Assembly (NCBI GenBank): GCA_903940225.1
Contig: CAJAKC010000007.1
Location: 28,108 to 92,107 of the forward strand
Direction of reading: 5' to 3'
DNA: 64,000 nucleotides
Source of the DNA: an uncultured Microbacteriaceae bacterium
Lineage (GTDB): Bacteria; Actinomycetota; Actinomycetes; Actinomycetales; Microbacteriaceae
Below are positions 36,191 through 45,712 of the stretch, piece by piece. The stretch's first letter is position 1. Each line of letters starts with the position of its first letter. The notes beneath the pieces are model-generated. The model saw only the letters and a list, made by a program, of their open reading frames with translations, made no database searches and was not told the DNA's origin. The translations under genes were made by a program, and so were the position numbers.

Positions 36191-37194
36191 TCTATCGCGC
36201 GCTCTTTCGGCTCGTCTTTGCACGGATGGACCCTGAGCACGCACACGAATTAGTGGTTGCGCTTTTGCGCTTCGCCCAGAAAGTAGGGGCAACCCGCCTG
36301 TTACGGCTGGGCACGTCACCCGCCCGCAATCAGTCGGTGCATACGTTGGGCTTGACTTTTGAGTCGCCGTTTGGACTCGCTGCGGGGTTCGATAAAAACG
36401 CACTGACCTATCGAATTCTCTGGGGCCTCGGATTCGGTCACGTTGAAGTCGGCACCGTCACGGCGCTGGCCCAGGCCGGGAACCCGAAACCGCGACTCTT
36501 TCGACTCTTGGCCGACAACGCGCTCATTAACCGAATGGGCTTCAATAACGATGGTGCCGAGCTCGTCGCGCAGCGCCTGAGGCGTCGGCACGGTCCAATC
36601 CTTGGAGTCAACATCGGCAAAAGCCGAATTGTCGACGTGGACGAGGCTATCGAGGATTATCTGCAGTCAACCCGTGTGCTTGCGCCACGCGCGGACTATC
36701 TCGCGGTCAACGTGTCGTCGCCCAATACGCCGGGGTTACGCGGCCTTCAAGAGATTGACAAACTCGAGCCACTCTTGACGGCGGTCAAAAAGGAAGCGGG
36801 ACGGACTCCGGTCCTGGTTAAAATTGCGCCAGACCTTTCCGATGAAGGGGTTGACGCCGTCGCAGAATTGGCACTGAGAATTGGCCTGGACGGCATCATC
36901 GCGACCAACACGACGCTGTCCCGCGCCGGGTTGCAGACCCCGCGCGCGGAAGTCGAGGCGATGGGGGACGGCGGTCTGTCGGGACCGCCCGTAGCCGCGC
37001 GGTCGCGAGAGGTTCTGCGGCGTTTGCGCGACCGTGTACCAGCAGACTTTTGCATTATCTCCGTGGGTGGAGTGACGTCATCCGAGGACATCGCACAACG
37101 ACTTGCAGACGGTGCAACACTCGTGCAGGGCTATACGGCTTTTTTGTACGAGGGGCCGTTGTGGGCGGCGCGGGTAATTCGAGGGTTGCGCTAA
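36187..37194 (+). CDS. pyrD: dihydroorotate dehydrogenase (quinone), class 2
   Basis: A 335-residue FMN enzyme that oxidises dihydroorotate to orotate and passes electrons to menaquinone. It has the class 2 N-terminal helical extension ([20 protein letters not shown]) for membrane contact, then [22 protein letters not shown] and [15 protein letters not shown], whose serine is the class 2 catalytic base. The C-terminal [11 protein letters not shown] and [14 protein letters not shown] bind FMN phosphate. The start is GTG 36187. Its stop abuts the stop of the convergent gene. Confidence 0.95.
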   Translation: MIYRALFRLVFARMDPEHAHELVVALLRFAQKVGATRLLRLGTSPARNQSVHTLGLTFESPFGLAAGFDKNALTYRILWGLGFGHVEVGTVTALAQAGNPKPRLFRLLADNALINRMGFNNDGAELVAQRLRRRHGPILGVNIGKSRIVDVDEAIEDYLQSTRVLAPRADYLAVNVSSPNTPGLRGLQEIDKLEPLLTAVKKEAGRTPVLVKIAPDLSDEGVDAVAELALRIGLDGIIATNTTLSRAGLQTPRAEVEAMGDGGLSGPPVAARSREVLRRLRDRVPADFCIISVGGVTSSEDIAQRLADGATLVQGYTAFLYEGPLWAARVIRGLR

Positions 37195-37764
37195 CTACTC
37201 GATTGTTGCGCCGCGGGCAACACGGGCCTTAGGAACGCGCAGCGGGCGGAACTGGAACGCGCGCATACCCGCGTACCATCTGACGCCCTTCTCCACGTCG
37301 CCGAACTTGGCCTGAAGTTTCCTCGTGACCTGACGACCAAGGAAGATCGCGTCGATGACACCGACGAGGAAGAATCCATAGAGAGCGATCAGGACCGTCA
37401 ACTGAAGAGTTGCGGCGATTGAGGTCACTTTTCCGTTGGCATCGGTCGCGTTGTAGTCGGGGATGAAGGTCATGATGATGACAGCAAACATGAGCGGAAT
37501 CATGAACTCACCGACGGTGAAACGCGCATCAACGATGTCGCGAACCATTCGTTTTTGCGGTCCCTTGTCTCGCAGCGGGAGGTAGCGTTCGTCGCCGGCT
37601 TCCATGCCCGCACGTGCCATCTGGCGCTGATCCGCCTTTTTGCGACGGTCCTCTTTCGACTGCTTGGTTCGAACGGGTACGAGCGGGCGCTGCCGCGCTG
37701 CCTCGCGCTCTTTGCGCGTCGGGGTAGCGCGTCCCTTGCCGGTCTTATCGGTCGGTTCAGTCAC
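37195..37764 (-). CDS. DUF3043 membrane protein
   Basis: A 189-residue protein of the actinobacterial DUF3043 family. A long basic N-terminal part (about 1-85, with KEREAARQRPLVP and KAMARAG-like segments) precedes two membrane segments near 88-106 and 120-142, and a basic end. Function is unknown. It is conserved near the cytochrome oxidase genes in mycobacteria, as here. The start is GTG 37764 after AAAGGAG. Confidence 0.82.
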   Translation of the reverse strand: MTEPTDKTGKGRATPTRKEREAARQRPLVPVRTKQSKEDRRKKADQRQMARAGMEAGDERYLPLRDKGPQKRMVRDIVDARFTVGEFMIPLMFAVIIMTFIPDYNATDANGKVTSIAATLQLTVLIALYGFFLVGVIDAIFLGRQVTRKLQAKFGDVEKGVRWYAGMRAFQFRPLRVPKARVARGATIE

Positions 37765-37793
37765 GTCGTCGACTCCTTTGGTTCAGTGTTTAC

Positions 37794-37799
37794 TAGATT
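37794..37799 (+). promoter_or_regulatory. -10 box (TAGATT) of a leaderless transcript
   Basis: TAGATT is followed by 6 nt and ATG 37806, with no ribosome binding site. Confidence 0.55.
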
Positions 37800-37805
37800 A
37801 CCGTT

Positions 37806-39203
37806 ATGACCGACCACGCCAGAACTACCGATTCACTTCGCGACCTCATCGCGGGCGCGATGCCCGGCGCCGTTGATGCGCTCAAGGAACTCGTCCGCAT
37901 TCCCTCCGTCTCGTGGGATGGCTTCGACCCCGAGCGTGTTCAGGAGTCTGCGGAGTTTGTCGCTGTGCGACTGAAAGCACTGGACCTGTTTGACGAGGTG
38001 ACTATCGTTCGCGAACAACAGGCGAACTCGTCGGATTACGGCCAGCCGGCCGTCCTCGCGCGCCGAGAAGCCGCCCCCGGCTATCCGACTGTCCTCCTGT
38101 ATGCCCACCACGATGTTCAACCGCCCGGTGATCGGGCCGCGTGGGACAGCGAACCCTTCGAACCCGAAGAGCGTGAGGGCCGACTTTACGGGCGCGGTGC
38201 TGCTGACGACAAGGCGGGCGTGCTGGTGCACCTCACCGCTCTCGAAGCCGTGCGCGATGTTCTGCTCGACGATCTCAAAATCGGAATCGCCGTCTTTGTG
38301 GAGGGAGAGGAAGAGTTCGGCTCTCGCTCCTTCACCACGATTCTCGACGCCCACACGCGACTCTTGCGCAGCGATGTGATCATCGTCGCCGACAGTGACA
38401 ACCGCACCGTTGACATCCCGTCCCTCACGGTCAGCCTGCGCGGGAACGTTGCCTTTTCGCTGACGGTGTCAACACTTTCCCACGCATCACACTCGGGGAT
38501 GCTCGGGGGAGCGGTGCCCGACGCGATGATGGCCGCGATGACCCTCGTCTCGCGCTTGTATAACGCCGACGGATCGGTGGCGGTTGAGGGACTTCGCGGA
38601 TACGCTGCCCCCGTCCCTGAATTCAGCCATGACGAGCTGGTCCACGATTCAGGACTCCTTGACGGCGTATCGGAAATCGGCAAAGGTCCGATCTTGTCGC
38701 GAATCTGGTTCCAACCGGCAATCTCCATCACAGGGATTGATGCCCCGAGTGTTCAGAATGCCTCGAACACGCTCATCCCCTCGGTCACGATAAAGGTGTC
38801 CGTGCGCGTTGCGCCCGGACAGACCGCGACCGAAGCCTGGGATGCCATCCGTACTCACCTCGAAGCCACTGCTCCGTGGGGGGCTCACCTCGCGTTCAGC
38901 GAACCCGATTTGGGTAATGCGTTCCTCGTCGACACATCCGGTTCCGCAGTTGCACTGGAGTTGGACGCGCTGCGCGACGCGTGGGGAGGGACCGATCCCG
39001 TACTCGCGGGAGTGGGTGGCTCAATTCCGTTCATCGCGGACCTGGTGACTCGTTTCCCGGAGGCGCAAATTCTCGTCACCGGGGTCGAAGACCCAGCCTC
39101 GCGAGCACACAGCCCCAACGAATCGCTGTCTCTCGCCGTCTTTGAACGCGCAATTCTTGCCGAAACACTCTTCCTCTTGCGACTCAACGACCGCGAAGTG
39201 TGA
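37806..39203 (+). CDS. M20-family metallo-dipeptidase
   Basis: A 465-residue zinc peptidase of the M20 (ArgE/DapE/CPG2) family, likely a broad dipeptidase. The metal and catalytic motifs are visible: YAHHDVQPPGD (first His ligand and catalytic Asp neighbourhood) near residue 99, GRGAADDKAG near 130 with the bridging Asp, and EGEEEFGS near 165 with the catalytic Glu pair. The lid domain has HSGMLGGAVPDAM. A C-terminal SPNES holds the last His-region counterpart. Its substrate is not known. erpA follows after 22 bases but with its own promoter. Confidence 0.9.
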   Translation: MTDHARTTDSLRDLIAGAMPGAVDALKELVRIPSVSWDGFDPERVQESAEFVAVRLKALDLFDEVTIVREQQANSSDYGQPAVLARREAAPGYPTVLLYAHHDVQPPGDRAAWDSEPFEPEEREGRLYGRGAADDKAGVLVHLTALEAVRDVLLDDLKIGIAVFVEGEEEFGSRSFTTILDAHTRLLRSDVIIVADSDNRTVDIPSLTVSLRGNVAFSLTVSTLSHASHSGMLGGAVPDAMMAAMTLVSRLYNADGSVAVEGLRGYAAPVPEFSHDELVHDSGLLDGVSEIGKGPILSRIWFQPAISITGIDAPSVQNASNTLIPSVTIKVSVRVAPGQTATEAWDAIRTHLEATAPWGAHLAFSEPDLGNAFLVDTSGSAVALELDALRDAWGGTDPVLAGVGGSIPFIADLVTRFPEAQILVTGVEDPASRAHSPNESLSLAVFERAILAETLFLLRLNDREV

Positions 39204-39213
39204 GTTGAGGGGG

Positions 39214-39219
39214 TAAAAT
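39214..39219 (+). promoter_or_regulatory. -10 box (TAAAAT) of a leaderless transcript
   Basis: TAAAAT is followed by 6 nt and ATG 39226, with no ribosome binding site. Confidence 0.55.
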
Positions 39220-39225
39220 CAGACC

Positions 39226-39579
39226 ATGACTGGAAACACTCTCACCGAAGCTACGCACGGCGTCGTTCTGACTCCCGCTGCCGTCGACAAGGCCAAAGGC
39301 CTCATCATGCGCGAACAGCGCGACGATCTTCGTCTCCGCCTCGTCGTCAAAGCGGGCGGGTGCAGCGGATTCCGTTACGATCTCTTCTTTGACGAGCGCG
39401 ACAACGAGGGTGACGCTGTTGTCGAATTCGACGGAGTGCAGGTCGTCGTTGACAAGAAGAGCGCGCCGTACCTCGAGGGTGCCGAAATCGACTACGAGGA
39501 CACGATTCAGGCGTCCGGCTTCCAGATCAACAACCCCAATGCGCAAAGCACGTGTGCTTGCGGCGACTCGTTCAACTAA
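39226..39579 (+). CDS. erpA: A-type iron-sulfur carrier protein ErpA
   Basis: A 117-residue HesB/IscA-family protein that delivers Fe-S clusters. The three cluster cysteines are C46 in GGCSGFRY and C110 and C112 in TCACGDSF. The length is standard. Position just ahead of the cytochrome oxidase genes matches mycobacteria (Rv2204c region). The Rieske protein encoded nearby is a possible client, but this is inference. A strong terminator follows. Confidence 0.95.
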   Translation: MTGNTLTEATHGVVLTPAAVDKAKGLIMREQRDDLRLRLVVKAGGCSGFRYDLFFDERDNEGDAVVEFDGVQVVVDKKSAPYLEGAEIDYEDTIQASGFQINNPNAQSTCACGDSFN

Positions 39580-39606
39580 CGGCGACTCACGCAACAACTT
39601 CGAACA

Positions 39607-39641
39607 AACCGCGAAAAATCAACGATTTTTCGCGGTTTTTT
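39607..39641 (+). terminator. intrinsic terminator after erpA
   Basis: A perfect 14-bp stem (AACCGCGAAAAATC with its complement) around a 3-nt loop, followed by T residues. The A-rich left arm makes it likely to work in both directions. Confidence 0.9.
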
Positions 39642-39710
39642 CGCGCCAAAACGACAGAACTTGCGTTCCTGGTCGCGTAGACTGAAGGCATCGCCACACA
39701 CAGGATGTCC

Positions 39711-39716
39711 GAAAGG
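39711..39716 (+). promoter_or_regulatory. ribosome binding site (GAAAGG) that sets the start of ctaC
   Basis: GAAAGG lies 6 nt before GTG 39723, downstream of the alternative ATG at 39705. A TAGACT box at 39678-39683 may be the -10 of the oxidase genes. Confidence 0.55.
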
Positions 39717-39722
39717 CTAGAC

Positions 39723-40562
39723 GTGCATAAGAACCGAGTGCGCTGGATCGCGGCAGTTGTATCAAGTGCTGTCGCGCTGAGTCTTGCGGGATGCACCGCC
39801 CAGGAACTTCGAGGATGGTTACCGTCTGACGCCGAGACGACGAACAACACGTCGCGCGTCATTGGCCTGTGGTCGACGTCGTGGATTGTTCTGCTCGCCG
39901 TGGGAGTCCTGACCTGGGGATTGATTATCTGGGCAGCGATTTCCTATCGCCGCCGCCAGAGCGACACCGGGTTACCCTCGCAACTCCGCTACAACCTGCC
40001 GATCGAAACTTTTTTCACCATCGTTCCGCTGATCCTCATCATCGGATTCTTTGCGTTTACCGCGAGAGACGATTCGGTCATCGAGAAGGCAAATCCAAAC
40101 CCCGATTACACCATCCAGGTTTTTGGCAAGCGATGGGCGTGGGACTTCAACTACATCACCGACGGCGTCTACGAATCGGGCATTCAAGCACAGCTGAATG
40201 ATTCGAATAACGTCGACATCACGTCGTTGCCCGTTTTGTACTTGCCGGTCGGAAAGACCATCGAGTTCGACCTCGAATCCCGTGACGTCAATCACTCCTT
40301 CTGGATTGTGGACTTCCTCTACAAGAAAGACATGCTTCCGGGGCAGACTAACCACTGGTACGTCACTCCCGAAAAGGAGGGCACTTTCCGCGGAAAGTGC
40401 GCCGAGCTCTGCGGTGAATACCACTCGCTGATGCTCTTCACCGTCAAGGTGGTTTCGCAGTCGGAATACGACGCTTACATCCAGTCACTTCGAGATGCCG
40501 GCCAGGTCGGACAACTCGGAGCGGACCTCAATACCAACAACGATGGAACCACTGAAGGCTAG
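39723..40562 (+). CDS. ctaC: cytochrome c oxidase subunit II
   Basis: A 279-residue subunit of the aa3 oxidase that receives electrons through CuA. A signal peptide ends in the lipobox LSLAGC near residue 24, so it is probably a lipoprotein. Two membrane segments follow (near 46-68 and 92-112), then the cupredoxin domain with the CuA motif CAELCGEYHSLM near 227. Start GTG 39723 is preferred to ATG 39705 because of the GAAAGG site. ctaD follows after 9 bases. Confidence 0.95.
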   Translation: MHKNRVRWIAAVVSSAVALSLAGCTAQELRGWLPSDAETTNNTSRVIGLWSTSWIVLLAVGVLTWGLIIWAAISYRRRQSDTGLPSQLRYNLPIETFFTIVPLILIIGFFAFTARDDSVIEKANPNPDYTIQVFGKRWAWDFNYITDGVYESGIQAQLNDSNNVDITSLPVLYLPVGKTIEFDLESRDVNHSFWIVDFLYKKDMLPGQTNHWYVTPEKEGTFRGKCAELCGEYHSLMLFTVKVVSQSEYDAYIQSLRDAGQVGQLGADLNTNNDGTTEG

Positions 40563-40571
40563 GGCGGCAAC

Positions 40572-42248
40572 ATGACAACCACAGCACCCCGTCCCGCGGA
40601 AGTTATCCCCGCCGGAGCATCGTCGGTCAAGGCCGGCAAGCAGGGCATGGTTTTCCTTGATTACTTGACAACGACAAACCACAAGACGATCGGCTACATG
40701 TATTTCGTCACGTCGTTCGTGTACTTCCTCATCGCGGGAATCATGGCGCTCATCATCCGCGCGCAACTATTTCAGCCCGGCCTGAGCCTCGTCACCAAAG
40801 AGCAGTACAACCAGCTCTTCACCATGCACGGCACGCTCATGTTGCTGATGTTCGCAACGCCGTTGTTCGCCGCGTTCGCCAACGTTCTCATGCCCCTACA
40901 GATCGGCGCACCGGACGTTGCGTTCCCGCGCCTCAATGCGCTTGCGTTCTGGTTCTATTTCTTCGGTTCCGCCGTTGCCACCGCCGGATTCCTCACTCCG
41001 CAGGGCGCGGCGTCGTTCGGGTGGTTCGCCTATACGCCGCTGTCAACGTCAACTTTCACCCCCGGAGTCGGAGCCAACATGTGGGTGTTCGGTCTGGGGC
41101 TTTCCGGTTTCGGAACCATCATGGGCGCGGTCAACTTCATTACGACAATCATCACCATGCGTGCCCCGGGAATGACGATGTGGCGCATGTCAATTTTCTC
41201 GTGGAACACGCTCGTCACGTCGCTTCTCATCATCATGGTCTTCCCGGTTTTCGCTGCTGCCGCTCTCGCGCTCGGTTCCGACCGAATATTCGGTTCTCAT
41301 GTCTATGACGCTGCAACCGGCGGGTCCATTCTCTGGCAGCACTTGTTCTGGTTCTTTGGGCACCCCGAGGTGTACATCATCGCGCTACCGTTCTTCGGGA
41401 TTATCTCCGAAATTTTGCCGGTGTTCTCCCGTAAGCCCATCTTTGGATACAAGACCCTGGTCTTTGCCACCATTGCGATTGCCGCCCTGTCGATGACGGT
41501 GTGGGCACACCACATGTACGTCACCGGTAGCGTTCTTCTGCCGTTCTTTGCGCTCATGACGATGCTCATTGCTGTACCCACCGGTGTGAAGATTTTCAAC
41601 TGGGTCGGCACGATGTGGCGCGGTTCCATCACTTTTGAGACACCGATCGTGTTCGCCCTCGGCTTCCTCGTTTCCTTCGTGTTTGGCGGGTTGACCGGGG
41701 TCATCCTCGCCTCGCCGACACTCGACTTCCACTTGTCTGACTCTTACTTCGTCGTCGCACACTTCCACTACGTCATCTTCGGAACTGTTGTCTTTGCGAT
41801 GTTCGCTGGCTTCTACTTCTGGTGGCCGAAGATGACCGGAAAGATGTTGCGCGAAGACCTCGGCCACCTGCACTTCTGGTTGTTGTTCATCGGGTTCCAC
41901 ATGACCTTCCTCATTCAGCACTGGGCCGGGGTCATGGGAATGCCTCGCCGATACGCGTCCTATCTGGTCGAAGACGGCTTCACCTGGATGAATCAGCTCT
42001 CGACGGTTGGCGCAATGATCCTCGCGGTGTCCATGATTCCGTTCCTCTACAACGTGTGGTGGACCAAGCGAAACGCACCCGACGTCACGGTCAACGATCC
42101 GTGGGGTTACGGTCGTTCGCTCGAGTGGGCAACGTCGTGCCCGCCGCCACGACACAACTTCACGTCGATCCCGCGCATTCGTTCCGAGGCGCCAGCATTC
42201 GACCTGAATCACCCCGAGACGGCACCCGCCGGCTACCTGGACAAGTAG
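40572..42248 (+). CDS. ctaD: cytochrome c oxidase subunit I
   Basis: A 558-residue catalytic subunit with twelve membrane segments that reduces oxygen and pumps protons. The heme a ligand is the His in FTMHGTLML; the CuB and heme a3 region is [10 protein letters not shown] with the His-Tyr crosslink pair, followed by WAHHMYV. The D- and K-channel segments look intact. It sits between ctaC and ctaF in the standard actinobacterial order. Confidence 0.97.
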   Translation: MTTTAPRPAEVIPAGASSVKAGKQGMVFLDYLTTTNHKTIGYMYFVTSFVYFLIAGIMALIIRAQLFQPGLSLVTKEQYNQLFTMHGTLMLLMFATPLFAAFANVLMPLQIGAPDVAFPRLNALAFWFYFFGSAVATAGFLTPQGAASFGWFAYTPLSTSTFTPGVGANMWVFGLGLSGFGTIMGAVNFITTIITMRAPGMTMWRMSIFSWNTLVTSLLIIMVFPVFAAAALALGSDRIFGSHVYDAATGGSILWQHLFWFFGHPEVYIIALPFFGIISEILPVFSRKPIFGYKTLVFATIAIAALSMTVWAHHMYVTGSVLLPFFALMTMLIAVPTGVKIFNWVGTMWRGSITFETPIVFALGFLVSFVFGGLTGVILASPTLDFHLSDSYFVVAHFHYVIFGTVVFAMFAGFYFWWPKMTGKMLREDLGHLHFWLLFIGFHMTFLIQHWAGVMGMPRRYASYLVEDGFTWMNQLSTVGAMILAVSMIPFLYNVWWTKRNAPDVTVNDPWGYGRSLEWATSCPPPRHNFTSIPRIRSEAPAFDLNHPETAPAGYLDK

Positions 42249-42259
42249 GGGAGTAGGCC

Positions 42260-42676
42260 ATGAAGACCAATGTCATCATGTTCGGTCTGTTGACCGTCTT
42301 TTTTGGAATCTTCGCCGTGATTTACCCGACGTGGAATTACTTTGGTGACGGTCGCATCGAGTGGGTTGGAAACATCGCCATTGCTCTGACGATGGTGATG
42401 TTCTTGCTTCTCGGCAGCTTCCTGTATTTGAACCTGCGTCGACAGGGTGGCACGTTGCCGGAAGATTCGGAAACTGCCGACATTGATGACGGTGATTCGG
42501 AGATGGGCTATTACCTTCCGTGGTCGTGGTGGCCGTTCTTTGCCGGAGCCGCCGGCGGTATCGCGATGTTGGCCATGTCGGTCGGCGTTTGGCTTGCGCT
42601 CTTCTCGCTCGGCCTTGTCCTCATCACCTTCATCGGATGGTTCTTTGAGCCATTCCGCGGCTCCTACCGACGATAA
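42260..42676 (+). CDS. ctaF: cytochrome c oxidase subunit IV (actinobacterial)
   Basis: A 138-residue accessory subunit with about four membrane segments (near 5-25, 35-57, 87-106, 107-128). Residues WVGNIAIALTMVMFLLLGSF and the acidic loop PEDSETADIDDGDSEMGYYL are typical of the family. It stabilises the aa3 oxidase in the bcc-aa3 supercomplex. It follows ctaD by 11 bases. Confidence 0.93.
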   Translation: MKTNVIMFGLLTVFFGIFAVIYPTWNYFGDGRIEWVGNIAIALTMVMFLLLGSFLYLNLRRQGGTLPEDSETADIDDGDSEMGYYLPWSWWPFFAGAAGGIAMLAMSVGVWLALFSLGLVLITFIGWFFEPFRGSYRR

Positions 42677-42735
42677 AGTTCGCGATCTCGCGGTGAGGTT
42701 TTAGTAGCCCGATTTTGTGTGTCTCTCCTCGACGC

Positions 42736-42741
42736 TAGTGT
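42736..42741 (+). promoter_or_regulatory. -10 box (TAGTGT) of a leaderless transcript
   Basis: TAGTGT is followed by 6 nt and ATG 42748, with no ribosome binding site. Confidence 0.55.
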
Positions 42742-42747
42742 GAGCAC

Positions 42748-42996
42748 ATGACCGCGAAAAACCCGCCGGAACCCGGTGTCCCAGCTGATGACAGTGGCTC
42801 TACGCCAGACGAGTTAACGCTGCGCGATGGTGAAAGCACTAACGTCCGCATTCCGACCGACGGCAGTACTCACATCGTGGTCAACGTTGTGCCGCCGCAA
42901 CGGTCAGCTGGATTCTTCTCGTCCTGCCTGCAGGGGTGCGGTTGCCTCGTGCTTGTTGTAGTGATCTTCGGCATCATCGGGTCGCTTACGCGCTAA
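42748..42996 (+). CDS. small tail-anchored protein of unknown function
   Basis: An 82-residue protein not recognised by family. The first 55 residues are polar and acidic (Pro, Asp, Ser, Thr rich), then comes SSCLQGCGCLVLVVVIFGII, a single membrane segment with three cysteines at its front, and a short LTR end. The topology is that of a tail-anchored protein with the polar part in the cytoplasm. It has its own leaderless promoter and sits between the two halves of the respiratory genes, so it may serve that complex, but nothing proves it. Confidence 0.7.
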   Translation: MTAKNPPEPGVPADDSGSTPDELTLRDGESTNVRIPTDGSTHIVVNVVPPQRSAGFFSSCLQGCGCLVLVVVIFGIIGSLTR

Positions 42997-43006
42997 CAAC
43001 AAACGA

Positions 43007-43026
43007 GCCGCACCCGAGAGTGCGGC
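43007..43026. terminator. hairpin between convergent respiratory gene groups
   Basis: GCCGCA pairs with TGCGGC across an 8-nt loop. No T-run follows on either strand, so it is a weak or factor-assisted terminator. It lies between the small tail-anchored protein gene and qcrB. Confidence 0.45.
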
Positions 43027-43046
43027 CCGATTAAGTGTTGTAGCTG

Positions 43047-44663
43047 TTAGTGCTGCGATGCCGATTCGAGTTCGGGCTTTGTGACCGGCGCAATGCGGTC
43101 TTCGAAGTAGAACTTCGAGACGCTTGCTTTTGCGCGAGCGGAAAGAGTGATTCGCCCACGGTCGTTGGGTCGCAACACAATCGGTTCGAACTCATCGAAC
43201 GACACCAAACGCCACTTCTCGAAGTCGTCCAGCGGAGTGTGAATTTCGCGGTACTCGCCACCGGGCAGTCGCACAATTCGGCTCGATTCGTAGCCGTGTA
43301 AGACGACTTCGCGATCCTTGCGCTGCAGAGCGAGTGCCATCTTTTTCGTCAGCCAGAAGGCGATGAATGGTCCGACGATGAGCAGAATCTGCAGAGTGAG
43401 GATGACGCCCTCGATTGTGGTGCGGAAGTGCGTCGCAATCAGGTCGGAGGACGCCGCCGCCCACAACACTGCGTAGAACGCAACACCCGCCGCACCGATT
43501 GCGGTGCGTGTTGGGGCGTTGCGCGGACGCTCGGCGATGTGGTGTTCGCGCTTGTCGCCGGTGACCCACGCTTCGAAGAACGGGTAGAAGGCTACGAGGC
43601 CGAGGAACACCATGAGGACAACGATCGGGACGATGAGATTCAGCGAGAGCGTTCCGCCGAGGACTTCGAATTCCCAACCGGAGGGGATGAGGCGCAACAT
43701 GCCATCGGCGAATCCGATATACCAGTCGGGCTGAGTTCCAGCCGAGACGGGCGACGGATCGTAGGGTCCGTAACTCCAGATGGGGTTGATGGTGACGAGC
43801 GAGGCGATCAGCATCGTGACGCCGAACACGAGGAAGAAGAACCCGCCGGCCTTGGCCGCGAAGACAGCGAGGATCGGCGAACCGACGACGTTCTCTTCGG
43901 TGCGACCCGGCCCAGCGAACTGAGTGTGCTTGTTGACGATCAGCAAAACAAGGTGCACGGCGATCAGAGCGATGACGATGGCCGGGAGCAACATGATGTG
44001 CAGCATATACAGGCGTGGGATGACGTCGTCACCGGGGAATTCCCCTCCGAAGAGCAGGTATGAAATCCACAGGCCCGCACCGGGTACAGCCTTGATCATG
44101 CCGTCGATGATGCGTAGTCCGTTGCCCGAGAGGAGGTCATCGGGCAGTGAGTAACCGGTGAAGCCTTCCGCCATTGCCATGATGAAAAGCAGGAATCCGA
44201 CGACCCAGTTGATCTCGCGAGGCTTGCGGAATGCGCCGGTGAAGAACACTCGGAGCATGTGCAGTCCGATCGCGGCGACGAACAGCAACGCCGCCCAGTG
44301 GTGGACCTGGCGCATGAGCAGACCGCCACGGATGTCGAACGTGATGTTGAGTGTTGACGAGTAGGCCGCCGACATGTGAATTCCCTTGAGCGGCACGTAC
44401 GAACCGTCGTAGTGAACTTCCGTCATCGAGGGGTCGTAGAACAGTGTGAGGAAAGTGCCGGACAGCAAGATGATGACGAACGAGTACAACGCGATCTCGC
44501 CGAGCATGAACGACCAGTGATCGGGGAAAATCTTGCGACCGAGTGCCTTCACGGCCGTCGAGATGGAGGTGCGTTCGTCGAGGTAGTTCGCCACACCGCC
44601 GACGAAACGCATGCCTGTACCGGACGACTGGCGAGCGGGCTTTGATTTAGTTGCTACGGTCAT
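43047..44663 (-). CDS. qcrB: cytochrome bc1 complex cytochrome b subunit
   Basis: A 538-residue menaquinol oxidase subunit. The first part has eight or nine membrane segments with the heme b histidines (HHWAALLFVAAIGLHMLRVF and the HIMLLP... HLVL region) and the Q-site segment near WYIGF. The C-terminal extension of about 130 residues, ending ELESASQH, is typical of actinobacteria. The ATG overlaps the qcrA stop by four bases. Confidence 0.96.
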   Translation of the reverse strand: MTVATKSKPARQSSGTGMRFVGGVANYLDERTSISTAVKALGRKIFPDHWSFMLGEIALYSFVIILLSGTFLTLFYDPSMTEVHYDGSYVPLKGIHMSAAYSSTLNITFDIRGGLLMRQVHHWAALLFVAAIGLHMLRVFFTGAFRKPREINWVVGFLLFIMAMAEGFTGYSLPDDLLSGNGLRIIDGMIKAVPGAGLWISYLLFGGEFPGDDVIPRLYMLHIMLLPAIVIALIAVHLVLLIVNKHTQFAGPGRTEENVVGSPILAVFAAKAGGFFFLVFGVTMLIASLVTINPIWSYGPYDPSPVSAGTQPDWYIGFADGMLRLIPSGWEFEVLGGTLSLNLIVPIVVLMVFLGLVAFYPFFEAWVTGDKREHHIAERPRNAPTRTAIGAAGVAFYAVLWAAASSDLIATHFRTTIEGVILTLQILLIVGPFIAFWLTKKMALALQRKDREVVLHGYESSRIVRLPGGEYREIHTPLDDFEKWRLVSFDEFEPIVLRPNDRGRITLSARAKASVSKFYFEDRIAPVTKPELESASQH

Positions 44664-45691
44664 TGGTTACGCTCCCAAAAGCTCGGTCCAACGGGTTCTA
44701 GGAAGTCACTCTGTGCGACGAGGTAACCCTCAGCGTCCACCGAGATGGGCAACTGGGGCAGTGGGCGTGCTGCTGGTCCGAAGATAACGGCACACTCATT
44801 GGACACGTCAAACTGTGATTGGTGGCACGGGCACAGCAAGTGGTGCGTCTGCTGTTCGTAAAGGGCAACGGGGCAGCCGACGTGGGTGCAAATCTTGGAA
44901 TAGGCAACAATTCCGTCGTACGACCAGTCCTTGCGCTCCTCGGAGATGTTGAGATCCGCAGGGTCCAGGCGCATGAGCAACACGGCCGCTTTTGCCTTTT
45001 CGTTCAGGAAGGTTTCCTCGTAGGTGTCGAGGTTTTCGGGAATGACGTGCACCGCCGAACCGATGGTGATTTCACTCGCCTTGATCGGCGTACCGCTGGG
45101 GTCTCGGGCAAGCCTGGTTCCAGCCCGCCAGATGGTGTGCTTGAGCGCCTCAACCGGGTCCGCCGCTGGCGCGAGGTCCCGAAATAACGCGATTGCGGGA
45201 ACGGGGAATGCGACGAGGGCGGTAATCAGCGAATTCCGCAGTAGACGACGACGAGTCCAGCCCGATTCTGCGTTTGCTTCCTGGAAGATTTCCACCGCGC
45301 GTGCACGAGTCGGTTCGTCTCCGCGTGTCTCGTGGCGTTCCTCGACGAGTTCGTGTCCGTGCATGAGCGTTTTTGCCCAGTGCACGACACCGACGCCGAG
45401 CGTCAGAAGGCTGGCCGCAATCGCAACGCCAACCAGGAGAGTGCTGATTCGGACCGTCCACAAATCACCGGGGACGATGGGAAAAAGGAAGTACAAAACG
45501 AATGCGGTGACGCTGAGTAAACCCGACAGCAAGAAGAGTAAAGAGATTCCGCGTTCCGCCGAAGCGGCCTTGTCGGGGTTGACGTCGTGAACGCGCTGGT
45601 GAGCTGGCTCGAAACCGGGGTTGTCGATACGGCCGGAACGTTCGACGGCGCTGCTGCCTTTGAGCGCTACCTTCTTGCCTGACTCAGCCAT
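44660..45691 (-). CDS. qcrA: cytochrome bc1 complex Rieske iron-sulfur subunit
   Basis: A 343-residue membrane protein with three N-terminal membrane segments (near 47-68, 80-102, 156-175) and a C-terminal Rieske domain. The 2Fe-2S ligands lie in CTHVGCPVALYE and CPCHQSQFDV, near 278-300, including the disulfide cysteines. The three-segment topology is the actinobacterial form. It lies 21 bases after qcrC and overlaps qcrB. Confidence 0.96.
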   Translation of the reverse strand: MAESGKKVALKGSSAVERSGRIDNPGFEPAHQRVHDVNPDKAASAERGISLLFLLSGLLSVTAFVLYFLFPIVPGDLWTVRISTLLVGVAIAASLLTLGVGVVHWAKTLMHGHELVEERHETRGDEPTRARAVEIFQEANAESGWTRRRLLRNSLITALVAFPVPAIALFRDLAPAADPVEALKHTIWRAGTRLARDPSGTPIKASEITIGSAVHVIPENLDTYEETFLNEKAKAAVLLMRLDPADLNISEERKDWSYDGIVAYSKICTHVGCPVALYEQQTHHLLCPCHQSQFDVSNECAVIFGPAARPLPQLPISVDAEGYLVAQSDFLEPVGPSFWERNQ

Positions 45692-45712
45692 GTGTGTGAC
45701 CTTTCCGTATGC

